Source: Nocardia nova SH22a
GTDB taxonomy: Bacteria; Actinomycetota; Actinomycetes; Mycobacteriales; Mycobacteriaceae
Direction of reading: 5' to 3'
NCBI RefSeq assembly: GCF_000523235.1
Contig: NZ_CP006850.1
Coordinates: 3,658,001 to 3,722,000, forward strand
Length of the DNA stretch: 64,000 bases
The notes under the pieces are model-generated. The model was not told the DNA's origin, searched no databases, and worked only from the letters and a program-made list of their open reading frames with translations. The position numbers were made by a program, and so were the translations under genes. Shown in pieces: positions 1-10,314 of the stretch. The first letter of the stretch is position 1. Each line of letters starts with the position of its first letter.

Positions 1-252
1 GTGCATCGCGACCGCGGCTTCTTCATCGTGGGCAATGGATGGGAATACAACTTCATCCTGGCCGCCGGCGCTGCCGGGCTGGCCACCGTGGGGCCGGGGA
101 GGATCAGCCTGGACCATCTGCTGTTCGGAGGCGGATTCCTCGACGGCTGGGCGGGCCTGGCGATTTCGATCGGGGTCGGGGTGATCGGGGCGGTGGCCCA
201 ACTCGGCCTGTTCTACCGTCCTCCCGTGCGCGCGACGGTCACGAATGACTAG
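1..252 (+). CDS. DoxX-family membrane protein, 3' part
   Basis: This is the C-terminal part of a small membrane protein whose start probably lies before the window; the frame is open at base 1. The motif GFFIVGNGWEYNFILAAG, followed by a Gly/Pro-rich turn and a second hydrophobic stretch (roughly residues 52-72), resembles the last two helices of DoxX/SURF4-type proteins. Some of these are annotated as quinone-linked oxidoreductase subunits. Its last 8 bases overlap the next gene, so the two are probably cotranscribed. The family call rests on a short fragment; the GTG at base 1 could in principle be a true start of a short protein. Confidence 0.6.
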   Translation: MHRDRGFFIVGNGWEYNFILAAGAAGLATVGPGRISLDHLLFGGGFLDGWAGLAISIGVGVIGAVAQLGLFYRPPVRATVTND

Positions 253-1768
253 ATCCGAGACTTCCGCACACCCGGACGAGTCGGGAGATCCTGCCGCGGC
301 CTTCGCGGCGGAGCTGGCCGCGCGGCTGCGCGCGTACGGTGACCGGCCGTGCATCGAGTTCGAACATCGGTGGTACACAGGCGCCGAGATCGACGGTTAC
401 GCGGACGGGATCGTCGCGATACTGCGCGATCTGGGCATGCGGCGATCAGCGACCGTCGGCATCGTGGTCCGGAACCGGATCGCCCACGCGGCAGCGGTTT
501 TCGCGTGCATCGCGAACCGGTACCCGGTCGCGATGATCAACTCGTATCAATCCGCCGGGTCGATCGCCCGCGACGTGGCCGGCTTACGCCCGGACGTGGT
601 GATCGCCGACCGGCAGGACTGGACCGAAGAACTGCGGAACGCCTGCGCCGACGGCGGCATCGGCGGAATTCTCCTGGCGAAGGAGTCTCCGGAGGTAGCG
701 GCGTCTGGTCGCCGCCGGGCGGATTCGGACGACCGGCCCGGCGCCGCGCCCGGACTGCAGATCCTCACCAGCGGGACCACGGGCCCGCCGAAGCGGGTGG
801 CGATCGGCGCCGCCGCGCTGCGGCACACCGTCCTCAGCATGACCGGCGGGCGGACCGCGGTGCCCGACGAGCCGCCCGAACTCGTCTGCTGGCCGTTCGG
901 CAGTGTCGGAATCTGCCAACTGCTGGCGGGGCCGTTTCTGGACAAGCCGATGGTCCTGCTCGAGAAATTCACCGTCGGCGAGTGGGTTCGTGCCGTCAAG
1001 ACGTATCGGATGCGGCGGGCCGGGGTGCAGCCGACCATCCTGCGGATGCTGCTCGAGGCCGACGTCCCGCGCGCCGACCTGGCCTCGCTGGAGTATCTGT
1101 TCGGCGGCTCCGGCCCGTTGGAACCGGAGCTGCGCGCGGAATTCGAACGACGGTACGGAATCACATTGCTCTGGGCCTACGGTGCCACGGAATTCGCCGG
1201 TTCGGTCTGCGCGTGGACGCCCGAGACCCACCGGCTGCACGGCGCCGCGAAACCGAACGCCGCCGGCCTCCCACTGCCCGGGGTCGACGTGCGAATCATC
1301 GACCCCGCCACCGGAGCACGACTCGACGCGGACGGCCGGGGCGTTCTCGAGGCCAGGGTGCGGGCCCTGGGATCGGAGTGGACCCGCACCACGGATATCG
1401 CGTCCATGGACGCCGACGGTTTCGTGACCATCCACGGCCGCGCGGACGGCGCGATCAATCGTGGTGGCTTCAAAGTACTTCCGGAGACAGTGCGAACGGT
1501 TCTGCTGAAACACCCGGCGGTCCGTGACGCGTGCGTGGTGGGTGTGCCGGACGCCCGGCTCGGGCAGGTCCCGTTCGCGGCGGTCGAGGTGCGGGACGGC
1601 CGGTCCGCGCCGACCGAAGCTGAACTGAGGGATCTGGTCCGGGAGTCCCTGCCGAGTCCCCACGTACCCGTCGCGGTCGCGGTGGTCGACGCGTTGCCGC
1701 GCAACGCGGCCATGAAGCCGAAGGTGCCGGACGTGGTGGCGTTGTACGGCGAGCGTCGATCGCCATGA
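245..1768 (+). CDS. AMP-dependent acyl-CoA synthetase/ligase
   Basis: This 507-residue member of the ANL adenylate-forming family activates a carboxylic acid as an acyl-AMP and then usually transfers it to CoA. Visible signatures are the phosphate loop ILTSGTTGPPKR (near residue 173), the YGATEF motif (near 318), TTDIASMDADGFVTIHGR with the hinge Asp, and a C-terminal lysine in NAAMKPKVP that fits the catalytic Lys. The ATG overlaps the upstream DoxX-like gene, implying translational coupling. Substrate cannot be predicted; no carrier-protein domain is fused to it. Family call is secure, specificity unknown. Confidence 0.9.
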   Translation: MTRSETSAHPDESGDPAAAFAAELAARLRAYGDRPCIEFEHRWYTGAEIDGYADGIVAILRDLGMRRSATVGIVVRNRIAHAAAVFACIANRYPVAMINSYQSAGSIARDVAGLRPDVVIADRQDWTEELRNACADGGIGGILLAKESPEVAASGRRRADSDDRPGAAPGLQILTSGTTGPPKRVAIGAAALRHTVLSMTGGRTAVPDEPPELVCWPFGSVGICQLLAGPFLDKPMVLLEKFTVGEWVRAVKTYRMRRAGVQPTILRMLLEADVPRADLASLEYLFGGSGPLEPELRAEFERRYGITLLWAYGATEFAGSVCAWTPETHRLHGAAKPNAAGLPLPGVDVRIIDPATGARLDADGRGVLEARVRALGSEWTRTTDIASMDADGFVTIHGRADGAINRGGFKVLPETVRTVLLKHPAVRDACVVGVPDARLGQVPFAAVEVRDGRSAPTEAELRDLVRESLPSPHVPVAVAVVDALPRNAAMKPKVPDVVALYGERRSP

Positions 1769-1894
1769 CTCCTCGGCGACGGCGTACGGGTTCGGGAGTC
1801 GCCGCGCCGACGCCTGTCCTGCAAGCTGTTCCGGGCGTCACCGGGTGGCGGTCTCGCGCGGCGCGTCCGTTGCACCCCGCGTACGGACTACGAC

Positions 1895-1940
1895 TAGCCC
1901 ATTGCGGCGTGTACATCTAGCCCATTGCGGCGTGTACATC
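1895..1940. repeat. Perfect 23-bp tandem duplication
   Basis: Two head-to-tail identical 23-bp copies (1895-1917 and 1918-1940) of a unit beginning TAGCCCATTGCGGCGT lie between the convergent acyl-CoA synthetase and hydrolase genes. Each copy carries a TAG at its start and ends GTACATC. It is outside coding sequence and may be a slippage duplication or a binding site. Confidence 0.9.
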
Positions 1941-1963
1941 GAAGCCGACCGGCACGCTGCGGG

Positions 1964-2926
1964 TCACTCGCCCGTGAGCGGCTGCACCCCGGGAATTCCG
2001 GTGACGACGTCCGGCACGGCGTGTGCGAAATCGCCGGGGGTGGCGGTGCCGTCCACGAAGGCATCGGTCCATGCCGTGGTCAGGCGGGTGAGAATCGCCA
2101 CGTTCCCCGGTTGCGGTATCCCGCACAGCAATTCGCCCAGCGGGTCCGTGCTGGCTCCCTCCGCATCGGTGTGCTCGCCCGATGTGAGGCGCACGCCGAG
2201 GAACGGGCGGTGGAGGTGGGTCTGCAATGCCGTTGTCCCGCTGCCGAAGTTGTTGCAGAGCCCCGGTGGGCCGGAGACGGTCAGGACGGGCAGGGGCGTG
2301 GACGCCAGGTCGGTGAGGGCGGTGTCGGTGTTGGTACCGAGGAAGGATTTCACCGGGTCCAGCAGGATCAGGCCGTGTAGGCGGGACCAGGCTTCGGGGT
2401 GGGTGGTGTGGAGGCGGTGGGCTACGTATTCGACGGCTTCGGCGCCTGCGGAGTGGCCTATGAAGACGAGCCGGGAGGGGAGTTGCGGTGTGGGGTGGCC
2501 GGTTTGGGCTGCGGCGGTGGTGAGGGAGGTGGCCAGCGGGCTGTCAGAGGTGCTGGTGGCGAACAACCGGGCGAGCTGGTCCAGGAATCCGGTGTTGTCG
2601 CCGAGATTCTGCAGCGTGCAGCCGTTCGGGTCGATGAACGGCAGGCTCGGGGTGAAGGCGAGGTAGCCGTCGTCGGCGAGCGAGTGGGCGAGGGCGGCGA
2701 CATTGGCGTCGGCGCGGGCGAAGCCGTGTTGCAGCCAGACCAGGGCGCGGGGTGTGCCGGACGGTAGATACCAGTCGGCGGGTTGATGTAGAACCGTTGC
2801 GGCACAGGGCAGATCGACCGATCCCGGAATCCGGGTGGTGTCCGCGGTGGCGGGTGCGGCGACGGCCAGGACCGCGGCGCAGACTGCGATGAGAATCGTC
2901 AGGGGAGCAAGAACTACGTGTCTCAT
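1964..2926 (-). CDS. Secreted alpha/beta hydrolase
   Basis: A 320-residue exported esterase/lipase-like protein. The N-terminus is a Sec signal (MRH, a hydrophobic core, then AAPATADT as a likely cleavage site). The fold is indicated by LVWLQHGFARADANVAAL (oxyanion-hole region) and the nucleophile elbow VFIGHSAGAEAVEYVAHRL with Ser in GHSAG; LILLDPVKS carries a plausible acid residue. Two or more cysteines (DLPC, NGCTL) could form disulfides outside the cell. The ATG is preceded by GGAG at good spacing. Substrate is unknown. It is convergent with the acyl-CoA synthetase. Confidence 0.85.
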   Translation of the reverse strand: MRHVVLAPLTILIAVCAAVLAVAAPATADTTRIPGSVDLPCAATVLHQPADWYLPSGTPRALVWLQHGFARADANVAALAHSLADDGYLAFTPSLPFIDPNGCTLQNLGDNTGFLDQLARLFATSTSDSPLATSLTTAAAQTGHPTPQLPSRLVFIGHSAGAEAVEYVAHRLHTTHPEAWSRLHGLILLDPVKSFLGTNTDTALTDLASTPLPVLTVSGPPGLCNNFGSGTTALQTHLHRPFLGVRLTSGEHTDAEGASTDPLGELLCGIPQPGNVAILTRLTTAWTDAFVDGTATPGDFAHAVPDVVTGIPGVQPLTGE

Positions 2927-3047
2927 CGCGACTCCGGCCTGCGTGTGCGCCGATCAGCGAGGTCGGCGACAGGGTTCCATCGCACCCAACGGTACGGCGA
3001 GCACATCCGTGATACGGGCGATTAGGTCGAAATTCGCCGGACCACGC

Positions 3048-5333
3048 TCAGACCGTGCTGGCCGCCGAGAAGGTCACCGAGGGCAGGGCGGCGACGAGCC
3101 GGACGCGGGTGCCGGAATCGGTGACGTCGATGTCGACCTCGTCGGCCAGCGCCCGCATCATCGCCAGGCCGCGGCCGCGCGCGCCCGGATCCTCCGGGAG
3201 CGGCCGCCAGGCGCCGGTGTCGGTTACGGCGATACGTACTGTGCCGCGGGCACATTCGGCGGTCACCACGACCCGGCCGGGCGCCCCGGGCGGGTACGCG
3301 TGCTCGATGCTGTTCGTGCACGCCTCGTTGGCGGCGGAGACCAGATCCGCGGCCTGTTCGTCGGCGACGGCCGCGGAGGAGAGCCAGGCGGTCAGGGCGC
3401 GCCGCACTCCGGTCAGGCGGCCCGCCTCCGCCGGGATGTCCAGGCGCAGCGGCCGTGGCGGCTGCCGGTAGACCACCATGGCGATGTCGTCGTCGTATCC
3501 GGCCTCGGGGCGCAGCCGGTCCAGCACCGCGTCGGCGACCTCCCGCGGGCGACACGGCGCGACACCGGACAATTCGTCGGCCAGTTCCTCGAACCGGGTG
3601 TCGATGTCGACCCCGCGCTGCTCGACCAGTCCGTCGGTGAACAGCACCAGCGTCGAGCCGGGGGCCAGCGCGGTGGTGGCCTCCGGGCGCTGCGGGGTGT
3701 CGAAGGTCGCGAGCGGGACCGCGCGGCCACCCTCGAGCAGCCGCCCGGTCCGGCCGGGATCGGCGAGGACCGGTGGCATGTGCCCGGCGCTCGAGTAGCG
3801 GATCAGCCCGCGCACCGGATCCAGGATCGCCGCGCACACGGTGGTGCACATCGCTCCCGGAATGCGCGCGGCGACCGCGTCCAGCTCCGACAGCAGCTGG
3901 GCCGGGCCCGCACCCCGCAGCAGCAGTGCCTGTGCGGCCGTGCGCAATTGGCCCATCACCACCGCGGCCGACAAGCCGCGGCCCACGCAGTCGCCGACCA
4001 CGATGCCGAGCGTTCCGTCGCGCAACTGCACCACGTCGTACCAGTCGCCGCCGATCTCGAGCGGCGGCAGCGCGGGTTCGTAGTGGACCGCGAATCCCGG
4101 CGGCAGCTCGACCGGCCCGAGCATGGCGCGCTGCAGCGTCAGCGAGGTCGAGCGGGCCTGGTCGAAGTTGCGGGCCCGCTGCACGGCCAGATCGATGTGA
4201 CCGACCAGCAGGGAGAACAGCGACCAGTCGCCGGGGCTGATCGCGCGCGGTGCGGCGAAACGCACCCACAGTGCGGCGTCACCGGTCTCGCCCAGGCGCG
4301 CGACGATTCCCTCCGAACTGGCCGCGCCCTCCGGAATCGGGAAAACTGCCCGGTCCGGACGCATCCGGGACCGGTCGAGCAGCGCGCGCGCCCGGGCGTC
4401 GAGGACCCGCCGCGACACCGCCGTCTCCGACCCGGCATCACCGGATGCCGGTGCGGCGGAGCCGTTTCCGGTCTCGGCGACCGGTCCGGACACGTACAGC
4501 TGCGGCGCCGTCTGGGAATTGGGCCGCAGCGACACCACCGCGGTCTCCGCGCCGATCGCGTGGCGCAGTTCCTCGAGGCCGACCTCGAGGACCTCGGCGA
4601 CGGTGGTGGCCGCGCCCACCGCGGTGGTGAGCCGGGACACCGCGTGATCGCGGGCGCGCGCATCGTGTTCGGCGGTCACATCGCGCACGGTGCCGACGAA
4701 GATGTGCTCGTCGTCCTCCGGACTGCGCAGCGAGGAGGTGCTGACCGCCAGCCACACCCGGCGGCCGTCGCGGTGCCGTGCGGGCATGACGAATCGCGTG
4801 GCCTCGGCGCCCAGTGCGGGATAGGGGGCCTCGGATTCGTCGGTCCACGGATGCGGCGGCCGGAACGGCGCGGCCTCGGGGCCGTATCCGGTCAGGGCGC
4901 CGAAGGCGGAATTGACCTCGGTGATGGTGCCGTCGGCGTTCGCGACGAAGAATCCGTCCTGCAGCGACTCGACGAGCGCGGTGCGGAAGGCGTCGCGACC
5001 GGCGAGATCCTCGGCCCGCAGCCGCTGCAGTTCGTAGCTGCGGGTGCTGTCGAGGAAGCCGCGGGTGGCGACATCGAGTGCGGCCAGGGTCTGCAACAGG
5101 AATTCCAGCGCCGCCCGGGCCCGGGCGGCGGTGCCCGGCGTCGTGGGGGACAGGCCCAGCTCGTCGAGCAGCCGGAAGTGATGTTCGGTCAGATCCAGGA
5201 TGCTGACGCCCTCGACGAGTGCGCGCCGTCCCAGTTCGTAACCCTCGGCGAGGGTGTTCTGGTTCGGGGAATCCAGGTGCAGCCGAAGCGCATTCGCATA
5301 CGCCTCGCGGAATGCGGCCAGGACCGCACTCAT
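3048..5333 (-). CDS. PAS-GAF-SpoIIE phosphatase with HATPase domain
   Basis: A 761-residue signalling protein closing the stressosome operon. Domains in order: a helical N-terminal module resembling RsbU-N (about 1-110), PAS (about 118-235; SLQDGFFVANADGTITEVN), GAF (about 245-385), a SpoIIE/PP2C phosphatase domain (about 405-610; IGGDWYDVVQL, VGDCVGRGLSA) and an anti-sigma-type HATPase domain (about 625-755; SAANEACTNSIEHAY, GRGLAMMRALADEV). Such proteins typically dephosphorylate STAS anti-sigma antagonists and may themselves phosphorylate or bind a partner. Here it is the likely output of the RsbR/S/T complex, standing in for RsbU and RsbW. No sigma-factor gene is adjacent. The start has only a weak ribosome-binding site. 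Confidence 0.87.
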   Translation of the reverse strand: MSAVLAAFREAYANALRLHLDSPNQNTLAEGYELGRRALVEGVSILDLTEHHFRLLDELGLSPTTPGTAARARAALEFLLQTLAALDVATRGFLDSTRSYELQRLRAEDLAGRDAFRTALVESLQDGFFVANADGTITEVNSAFGALTGYGPEAAPFRPPHPWTDESEAPYPALGAEATRFVMPARHRDGRRVWLAVSTSSLRSPEDDEHIFVGTVRDVTAEHDARARDHAVSRLTTAVGAATTVAEVLEVGLEELRHAIGAETAVVSLRPNSQTAPQLYVSGPVAETGNGSAAPASGDAGSETAVSRRVLDARARALLDRSRMRPDRAVFPIPEGAASSEGIVARLGETGDAALWVRFAAPRAISPGDWSLFSLLVGHIDLAVQRARNFDQARSTSLTLQRAMLGPVELPPGFAVHYEPALPPLEIGGDWYDVVQLRDGTLGIVVGDCVGRGLSAAVVMGQLRTAAQALLLRGAGPAQLLSELDAVAARIPGAMCTTVCAAILDPVRGLIRYSSAGHMPPVLADPGRTGRLLEGGRAVPLATFDTPQRPEATTALAPGSTLVLFTDGLVEQRGVDIDTRFEELADELSGVAPCRPREVADAVLDRLRPEAGYDDDIAMVVYRQPPRPLRLDIPAEAGRLTGVRRALTAWLSSAAVADEQAADLVSAANEACTNSIEHAYPPGAPGRVVVTAECARGTVRIAVTDTGAWRPLPEDPGARGRGLAMMRALADEVDIDVTDSGTRVRLVAALPSVTFSAASTV

Positions 5334-5355
5334 CGGCGTGACCCGGCTCGGGGGC

Positions 5356-5988
5356 TCACGGCGTTCCCGTCGACGGGCCCCGGTGCCGGGCGGCCAGGAC
5401 GAGGGCGTCGTCGGTGTCCTTGACGTGGCAGGCCAGGATGTCGTCGGCGATCTCGGCGGCGGGCCGGGCCAGATCGACGGTGTCGACGTAATCGCTGACG
5501 ATGCCGTCGGTGGACATCAGCAGCACATCGCCCGGCCGGATCGCCACGGTCTGGGTCTGCAGATTCGGCGGCAGCAGATAGCCGACGATGCCGCCGGTCA
5601 GCAGCGCGGTGGCGCGGATCTCGGGTTTGCCCGGGCCGATCGCGACCACGCGGGATTCGACATTGCCGACACCGAGCCACTGCACCTGGTCGTCACCGCC
5701 GAACAGCACGAGCGAGACCGCCGCGCCGCGGGTGTCCGACATCGCCCGATGACACAGCACCATCAGCACGTCCAGGGGTTCGGCGCGATTGTCGGCCAGG
5801 ACCTGGGCCGCGCGGTCGGCCGCGTCGGCGGCGGCGGCGCCGTGCCCGAGCCCGTCGAGTACCGCGAAGAGAACCGATCCGTCACCCGCATCGAGTACCA
5901 CCGACCGGTCGCCGGAAACCCGTTGTCCGGGCAGCGCCCGACCGGCGACCGCCCACTCCACCGTTCCGAGGGTTCCGTCCTCACGCAC
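5356..5988 (-). CDS. rsbX: RsbX-like PP2C/SpoIIE phosphatase
   Basis: A 210-residue single-domain PP2C-type phosphatase. The metal-binding core is visible in SVLFAVLDGLGHGAAAADAAD and in GDVLLMSTDGIVSD. In Bacillus, RsbX dephosphorylates RsbR and RsbS to reset the stressosome. Position supports the same role here: its GTG start overlaps the end of rsbT by 8 bases, in the order rsbR-rsbS-rsbT-rsbX. The alternative is a generic SpoIIE phosphatase acting on another STAS protein. Confidence 0.82.
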   Translation of the reverse strand: MREDGTLGTVEWAVAGRALPGQRVSGDRSVVLDAGDGSVLFAVLDGLGHGAAAADAADRAAQVLADNRAEPLDVLMVLCHRAMSDTRGAAVSLVLFGGDDQVQWLGVGNVESRVVAIGPGKPEIRATALLTGGIVGYLLPPNLQTQTVAIRPGDVLLMSTDGIVSDYVDTVDLARPAAEIADDILACHVKDTDDALVLAARHRGPSTGTP

Positions 5989-6400
5989 CGGTGGGTACCC
6001 ACTTCCACATCTCCACCAGCGTTCCCTGCCCGGGCGCCGACTCCACGATCAAACGGTCCATCAGCCGCCGCGCACCGGGCAGGCCGAGGCCCAGGCCGCG
6101 TCCGGTCGAATAGCCGTCCTCGAGCGCCCGCGTGATGTCGATGATCCCCGGCCCCTGATCCTGGGCCTGCACGACCAGGGCACGGCGCCCCTCCCGGTCG
6201 CCGACCGATATCCGGATCTCCCCGGTGCCCGCGTAACTGGTGATGTTGCGGGCGATCTCGGAGATGGCGGTGGAGATCATGGTGATGTCGGTGAGGGTGA
6301 AGCCGAGTTCGGCGGCCAGTTCGCGCCCGGCCTGCCGCGCGGTCACGATGTCACCCGACGCCTTCACCGCGATCACCACGTAGTCGGAGGCCACGATCAC
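5981..6400 (-). CDS. rsbT: RsbT-type serine/threonine kinase
   Basis: A 139-residue GHKL-fold switch kinase. The ATP-binding boxes are visible: SEIARNITSY (N box), VQAQDQGPGI (G1) and GRGLGLGLPGARRLMD (G2). RsbT phosphorylates RsbR and RsbS in the stressosome and, once released, activates an RsbU-type phosphatase. The GTG start overlaps the rsbS stop in a GTGA, a sign of translational coupling and matched stoichiometry. Length is normal for the family. Confidence 0.92.
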   Translation of the reverse strand: MIVASDYVVIAVKASGDIVTARQAGRELAAELGFTLTDITMISTAISEIARNITSYAGTGEIRISVGDREGRRALVVQAQDQGPGIIDITRALEDGYSTGRGLGLGLPGARRLMDRLIVESAPGQGTLVEMWKWVPTGA

Positions 6401-6774
6401 CGACCGTCTCGTCGGCTGTTACGACGCAGCTTGATGTCGAGCCAGGCGAGCCCTTCCTCGAGGTCTAGGGCAGTGTGCATTCCCTCGAAGGTGAGGCCCA
6501 GCTGCACCATGGCGAATGCCACCTCGGGCTGCAGACCGACGATGACCGTCTCCGCACCCCGCAGCTTGGTCATGTGCGCGATGGTACGCAGGGAGCGCGC
6601 GGCGAACGAGTCCATGACATCGATCGCGGTGACGTCGACGATGATGCCTTGAGCGCGGTACTTGCTGACGTAGGTCATCAAGTCGTCCTGGAGCCGTTCG
6701 GTGTCGGCGTCGGTCAGGGCGGATTGCACGGACGCGATCAGGTAGGTGCCCTGCTTCAGAATGGGTACCGGCAT
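6397..6774 (-). CDS. rsbS: RsbS stressosome scaffold, STAS domain
   Basis: A 125-residue stand-alone STAS protein. The phospho-acceptor region reads TAIDVMDSFAARSLR, with Ser in DSF matching the RsbS phosphorylation site known from Bacillus; downstream, VIVGLQPEVAFAMVQLG is the usual STAS helix-strand region. RsbS forms the stressosome core with RsbR and holds RsbT until phosphorylated. The ATG at 6774 is chosen because the family begins there (MPVPILKQG); an upstream in-frame extension would overlap the rsbR end and has no family support. Confidence 0.92.
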   Translation of the reverse strand: MPVPILKQGTYLIASVQSALTDADTERLQDDLMTYVSKYRAQGIIVDVTAIDVMDSFAARSLRTIAHMTKLRGAETVIVGLQPEVAFAMVQLGLTFEGMHTALDLEEGLAWLDIKLRRNSRRDGR

Positions 6775-6787
6775 GGGGGCGCCTTGA

Positions 6788-7681
6788 CTACCGTCCGTCG
6801 CGGTCGGTGAGTCTCGAGATCTCGTAGCCGAGCAACCGCTCCGCCTCCTCGATACCACCTTGCAGGTCGCCGACCGCGTTCATCTTCGTGAGATCGAGGC
6901 CGATGGTGACCAGGGCCAGCGCGATCTCCGAGGACAAGCCGGTGATGATGACGTTGGCGCCCATGAGGTTGGAGGCGTCGACGGTCTGGACCAGGTGGTT
7001 GGCCACCGTGGAGTCGATCATCGGCACACCGGTGATGTCGATGACGACCACCTTGGCGCGATTGGCGCGGATGGCCCGCAGCAGCTGTTCGGTGAGCTGG
7101 CGGGCGCGCTGGCTGTCGAGCACGCCGATGATCGGCAGGATCAGCAGCTGCTCGCGCACCTGCAGCACCGGGGTGGACAGCTCGCGGATGGCTTCCTGCT
7201 GCTGGCGGATGACGCGCTCGCGCTCCTGCACGAACGAGATGGCCACGGTGTTGGCGATCCGGTTGGCCGCGGGCTCGTAGGCGTCGAGAACCCGCTTGAG
7301 CAGTTCGAAATCGGACTGGTACTTCTCGAAGAGGCTGCGCGCGAGCACATCTCGCAGCAGCAGCACGATGCCGACGACCTCGTCGGTCTCGACGCCCCGC
7401 GGGATGATGCGCTCGGACAGGTCGCGGGCGTAGGCCTGCAGGGCCTCGACGCTACCGGTCTGCAGCGCCTCGACGTAGTTGTCGTAGATCGACGTGGCCT
7501 CGGAGAAGATCTCCTCCGGGGTCATCGCGGTCAGCAGTGCGGCGTCCCCGATGCGCCGGGCCCATTCCTCACGCAGTTCAGTGCGGTTCTGGCGCAGGTG
7601 TTCGACCAATTGGGGCAGCAGGTTGTCGACCGGGCCGGCCGGTAGCGAATCCGGCGAGAGGCCGATGGACACGTCGGACAT
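6788..7681 (-). CDS. rsbR: RsbR stressosome sensor
   Basis: A 297-residue protein with an N-terminal RsbR-type helical sensor domain (about 20-160; ERIIPRGVETDEVVGIVLLLRD) and a C-terminal STAS domain (about 180-290). The stretches PIIGVLDSQRARQLTE and VPMIDSTVANHLVQ align with the regions holding the two phospho-threonines of Bacillus RsbR; both positions appear to be Ser here. The ATG is preceded by AGGAG at a 5-base gap, and the start follows family length. It is the first gene of the rsbRSTX-phosphatase operon. The sensed signal is not visible. Confidence 0.9.
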   Translation of the reverse strand: MSDVSIGLSPDSLPAGPVDNLLPQLVEHLRQNRTELREEWARRIGDAALLTAMTPEEIFSEATSIYDNYVEALQTGSVEALQAYARDLSERIIPRGVETDEVVGIVLLLRDVLARSLFEKYQSDFELLKRVLDAYEPAANRIANTVAISFVQERERVIRQQQEAIRELSTPVLQVREQLLILPIIGVLDSQRARQLTEQLLRAIRANRAKVVVIDITGVPMIDSTVANHLVQTVDASNLMGANVIITGLSSEIALALVTIGLDLTKMNAVGDLQGGIEEAERLLGYEISRLTDRDGR

Positions 7682-7828
7682 GGAAACTCCTGCCCCTTTC
7701 GTAAGGGAGGTCGATACGTCGGTTCGCTCGCGTACGGCTGCCGTCGCCGCCGCAGTCGAGCCTAGTCTTACCCGATACCCGCTGGTGAACAAATCAAACA
7801 CTACGGCGGGGTGTGTGCTCGGCCACCC

Positions 7829-8365
7829 TCAGCCCGCCTGTGGTGCGGGCTGAGGACGGGCGCGGGCGGCGGATCCGTCGTGATCGATGCACTCGCCCTC
7901 GTCGTGCCCGGCGGCGCGGTGGTGGGTGAGCAGGGTGTCGTAGATATCGGCGAGGGCGATCAGCTGATCGCGATCGAGGACGTCGATCATATGCCGCCGC
8001 ACGCTGTCGACGTGCGCGGGAGCGGCCGTGGCCAGCACCTCCGCGCCCTTCGGCGTGAGTACCGCGGCGGTGCGGCGGGCATCGTCGGGTATGGACTCCC
8101 GGGCCACCAGGCCGCGCTTCTCCATGCGGGTGATCTGATGCGACAACCGGCTCTGCGACCACTCCAGCACCGCCGCCAGCTCGGCGAAGCTGCGCCGTAA
8201 CTCGGGTGTGTCGGCCAGCCTGGTCAGCACCGTGTACTCGACGTAGGTGAGATCGGAGGCGCGCAGCGAATCCCGGCCGACGGCCGCGGCGATGAGGTCG
8301 CGGGTGAAGACGAAACCGAGCCAGGCGCGCGATTCGAGATCGTCGAGCCAACGGGGTTCGGTCAC
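7829..8365 (-). CDS. MarR-family transcriptional regulator
   Basis: A 178-residue winged-helix repressor-type protein. The recognition region is SFAELAAVLEWSQSRLSHQITRMEKRGLVARESIPDDARRTAAVLT, with the Asp-Arg wing typical of MarR proteins. The GTG at 8365 is chosen because GGAGAGG lies 4-5 bases upstream; longer in-frame starts lack a binding site. It is divergent from the class I fumarase gene, so autoregulation and control of fumarase are possible. The ligand is unknown. A His/Asp/Glu-rich tail (GHDEGECIDHDG) could bind a metal, which is only an inference. Confidence 0.87.
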   Translation of the reverse strand: MTEPRWLDDLESRAWLGFVFTRDLIAAAVGRDSLRASDLTYVEYTVLTRLADTPELRRSFAELAAVLEWSQSRLSHQITRMEKRGLVARESIPDDARRTAAVLTPKGAEVLATAAPAHVDSVRRHMIDVLDRDQLIALADIYDTLLTHHRAAGHDEGECIDHDGSAARARPQPAPQAG

Positions 8366-8496
8366 GATTCCTCTCCAGGGTTGTGCGTGGTCATGGTATT
8401 GCCTTCCCGTTGTCGGCGATACCCGAAGTCGCCGTTCGGGAACGACACCTACACCCACGACGTTGAAGGTGCAACCTCTGCGCGCGGCAACAAAGA

Positions 8497-8515
8497 TTAG
8501 GCTGGCCTGACCTCG
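8497..8515 (+). promoter_or_regulatory. Iron-box-like site upstream of fumarase
   Basis: TTAGGCTGGCCTGACCTCG matches the IdeR/DtxR consensus TTAGGTTAGGCTAACCTAA at 13 of 19 positions by eye. It lies in the marR-fumarase intergenic region, about 20 bases upstream of a possible -10 element TAGAGT at 8536-8541. Iron control of an Fe-S fumarase would make sense, but the match is moderate. Confidence 0.4.
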
Positions 8516-8585
8516 GCCTGAGATGCCGTGCTGATTAGAGTCGCATCGTTGTTTCGGCCGAGGGCGCTGCGAACGCGTCCGGCCG

Positions 8586-8614
8586 AGTGCACCCGCAGAC
8601 AGTGCACCCGCAGA
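8586..8614. repeat. 14-bp direct repeat in fumarase leader
   Basis: AGTGCACCCGCAGA occurs twice (8586-8599 and 8601-8614), 15 bases apart, just before the AAGGAG ribosome-binding site of the fumarase gene. It would be in the 5' untranslated region if transcription starts near the TAGAGT at 8536. Function unknown. Confidence 0.85.
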
Positions 8615-8633
8615 GATACAAGGAGTGCGATTC

Positions 8634-10310
<1,677 letters not shown>

Positions 10311-10314
10311 CCGG

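Noticed and set aside
2835..5423. An 862-codon plus-strand frame antisense to the SpoIIE phosphatase
   Set aside because: Composition is Arg/Gly/His-rich and it lacks family similarity; the minus-strand gene has five recognisable domains.
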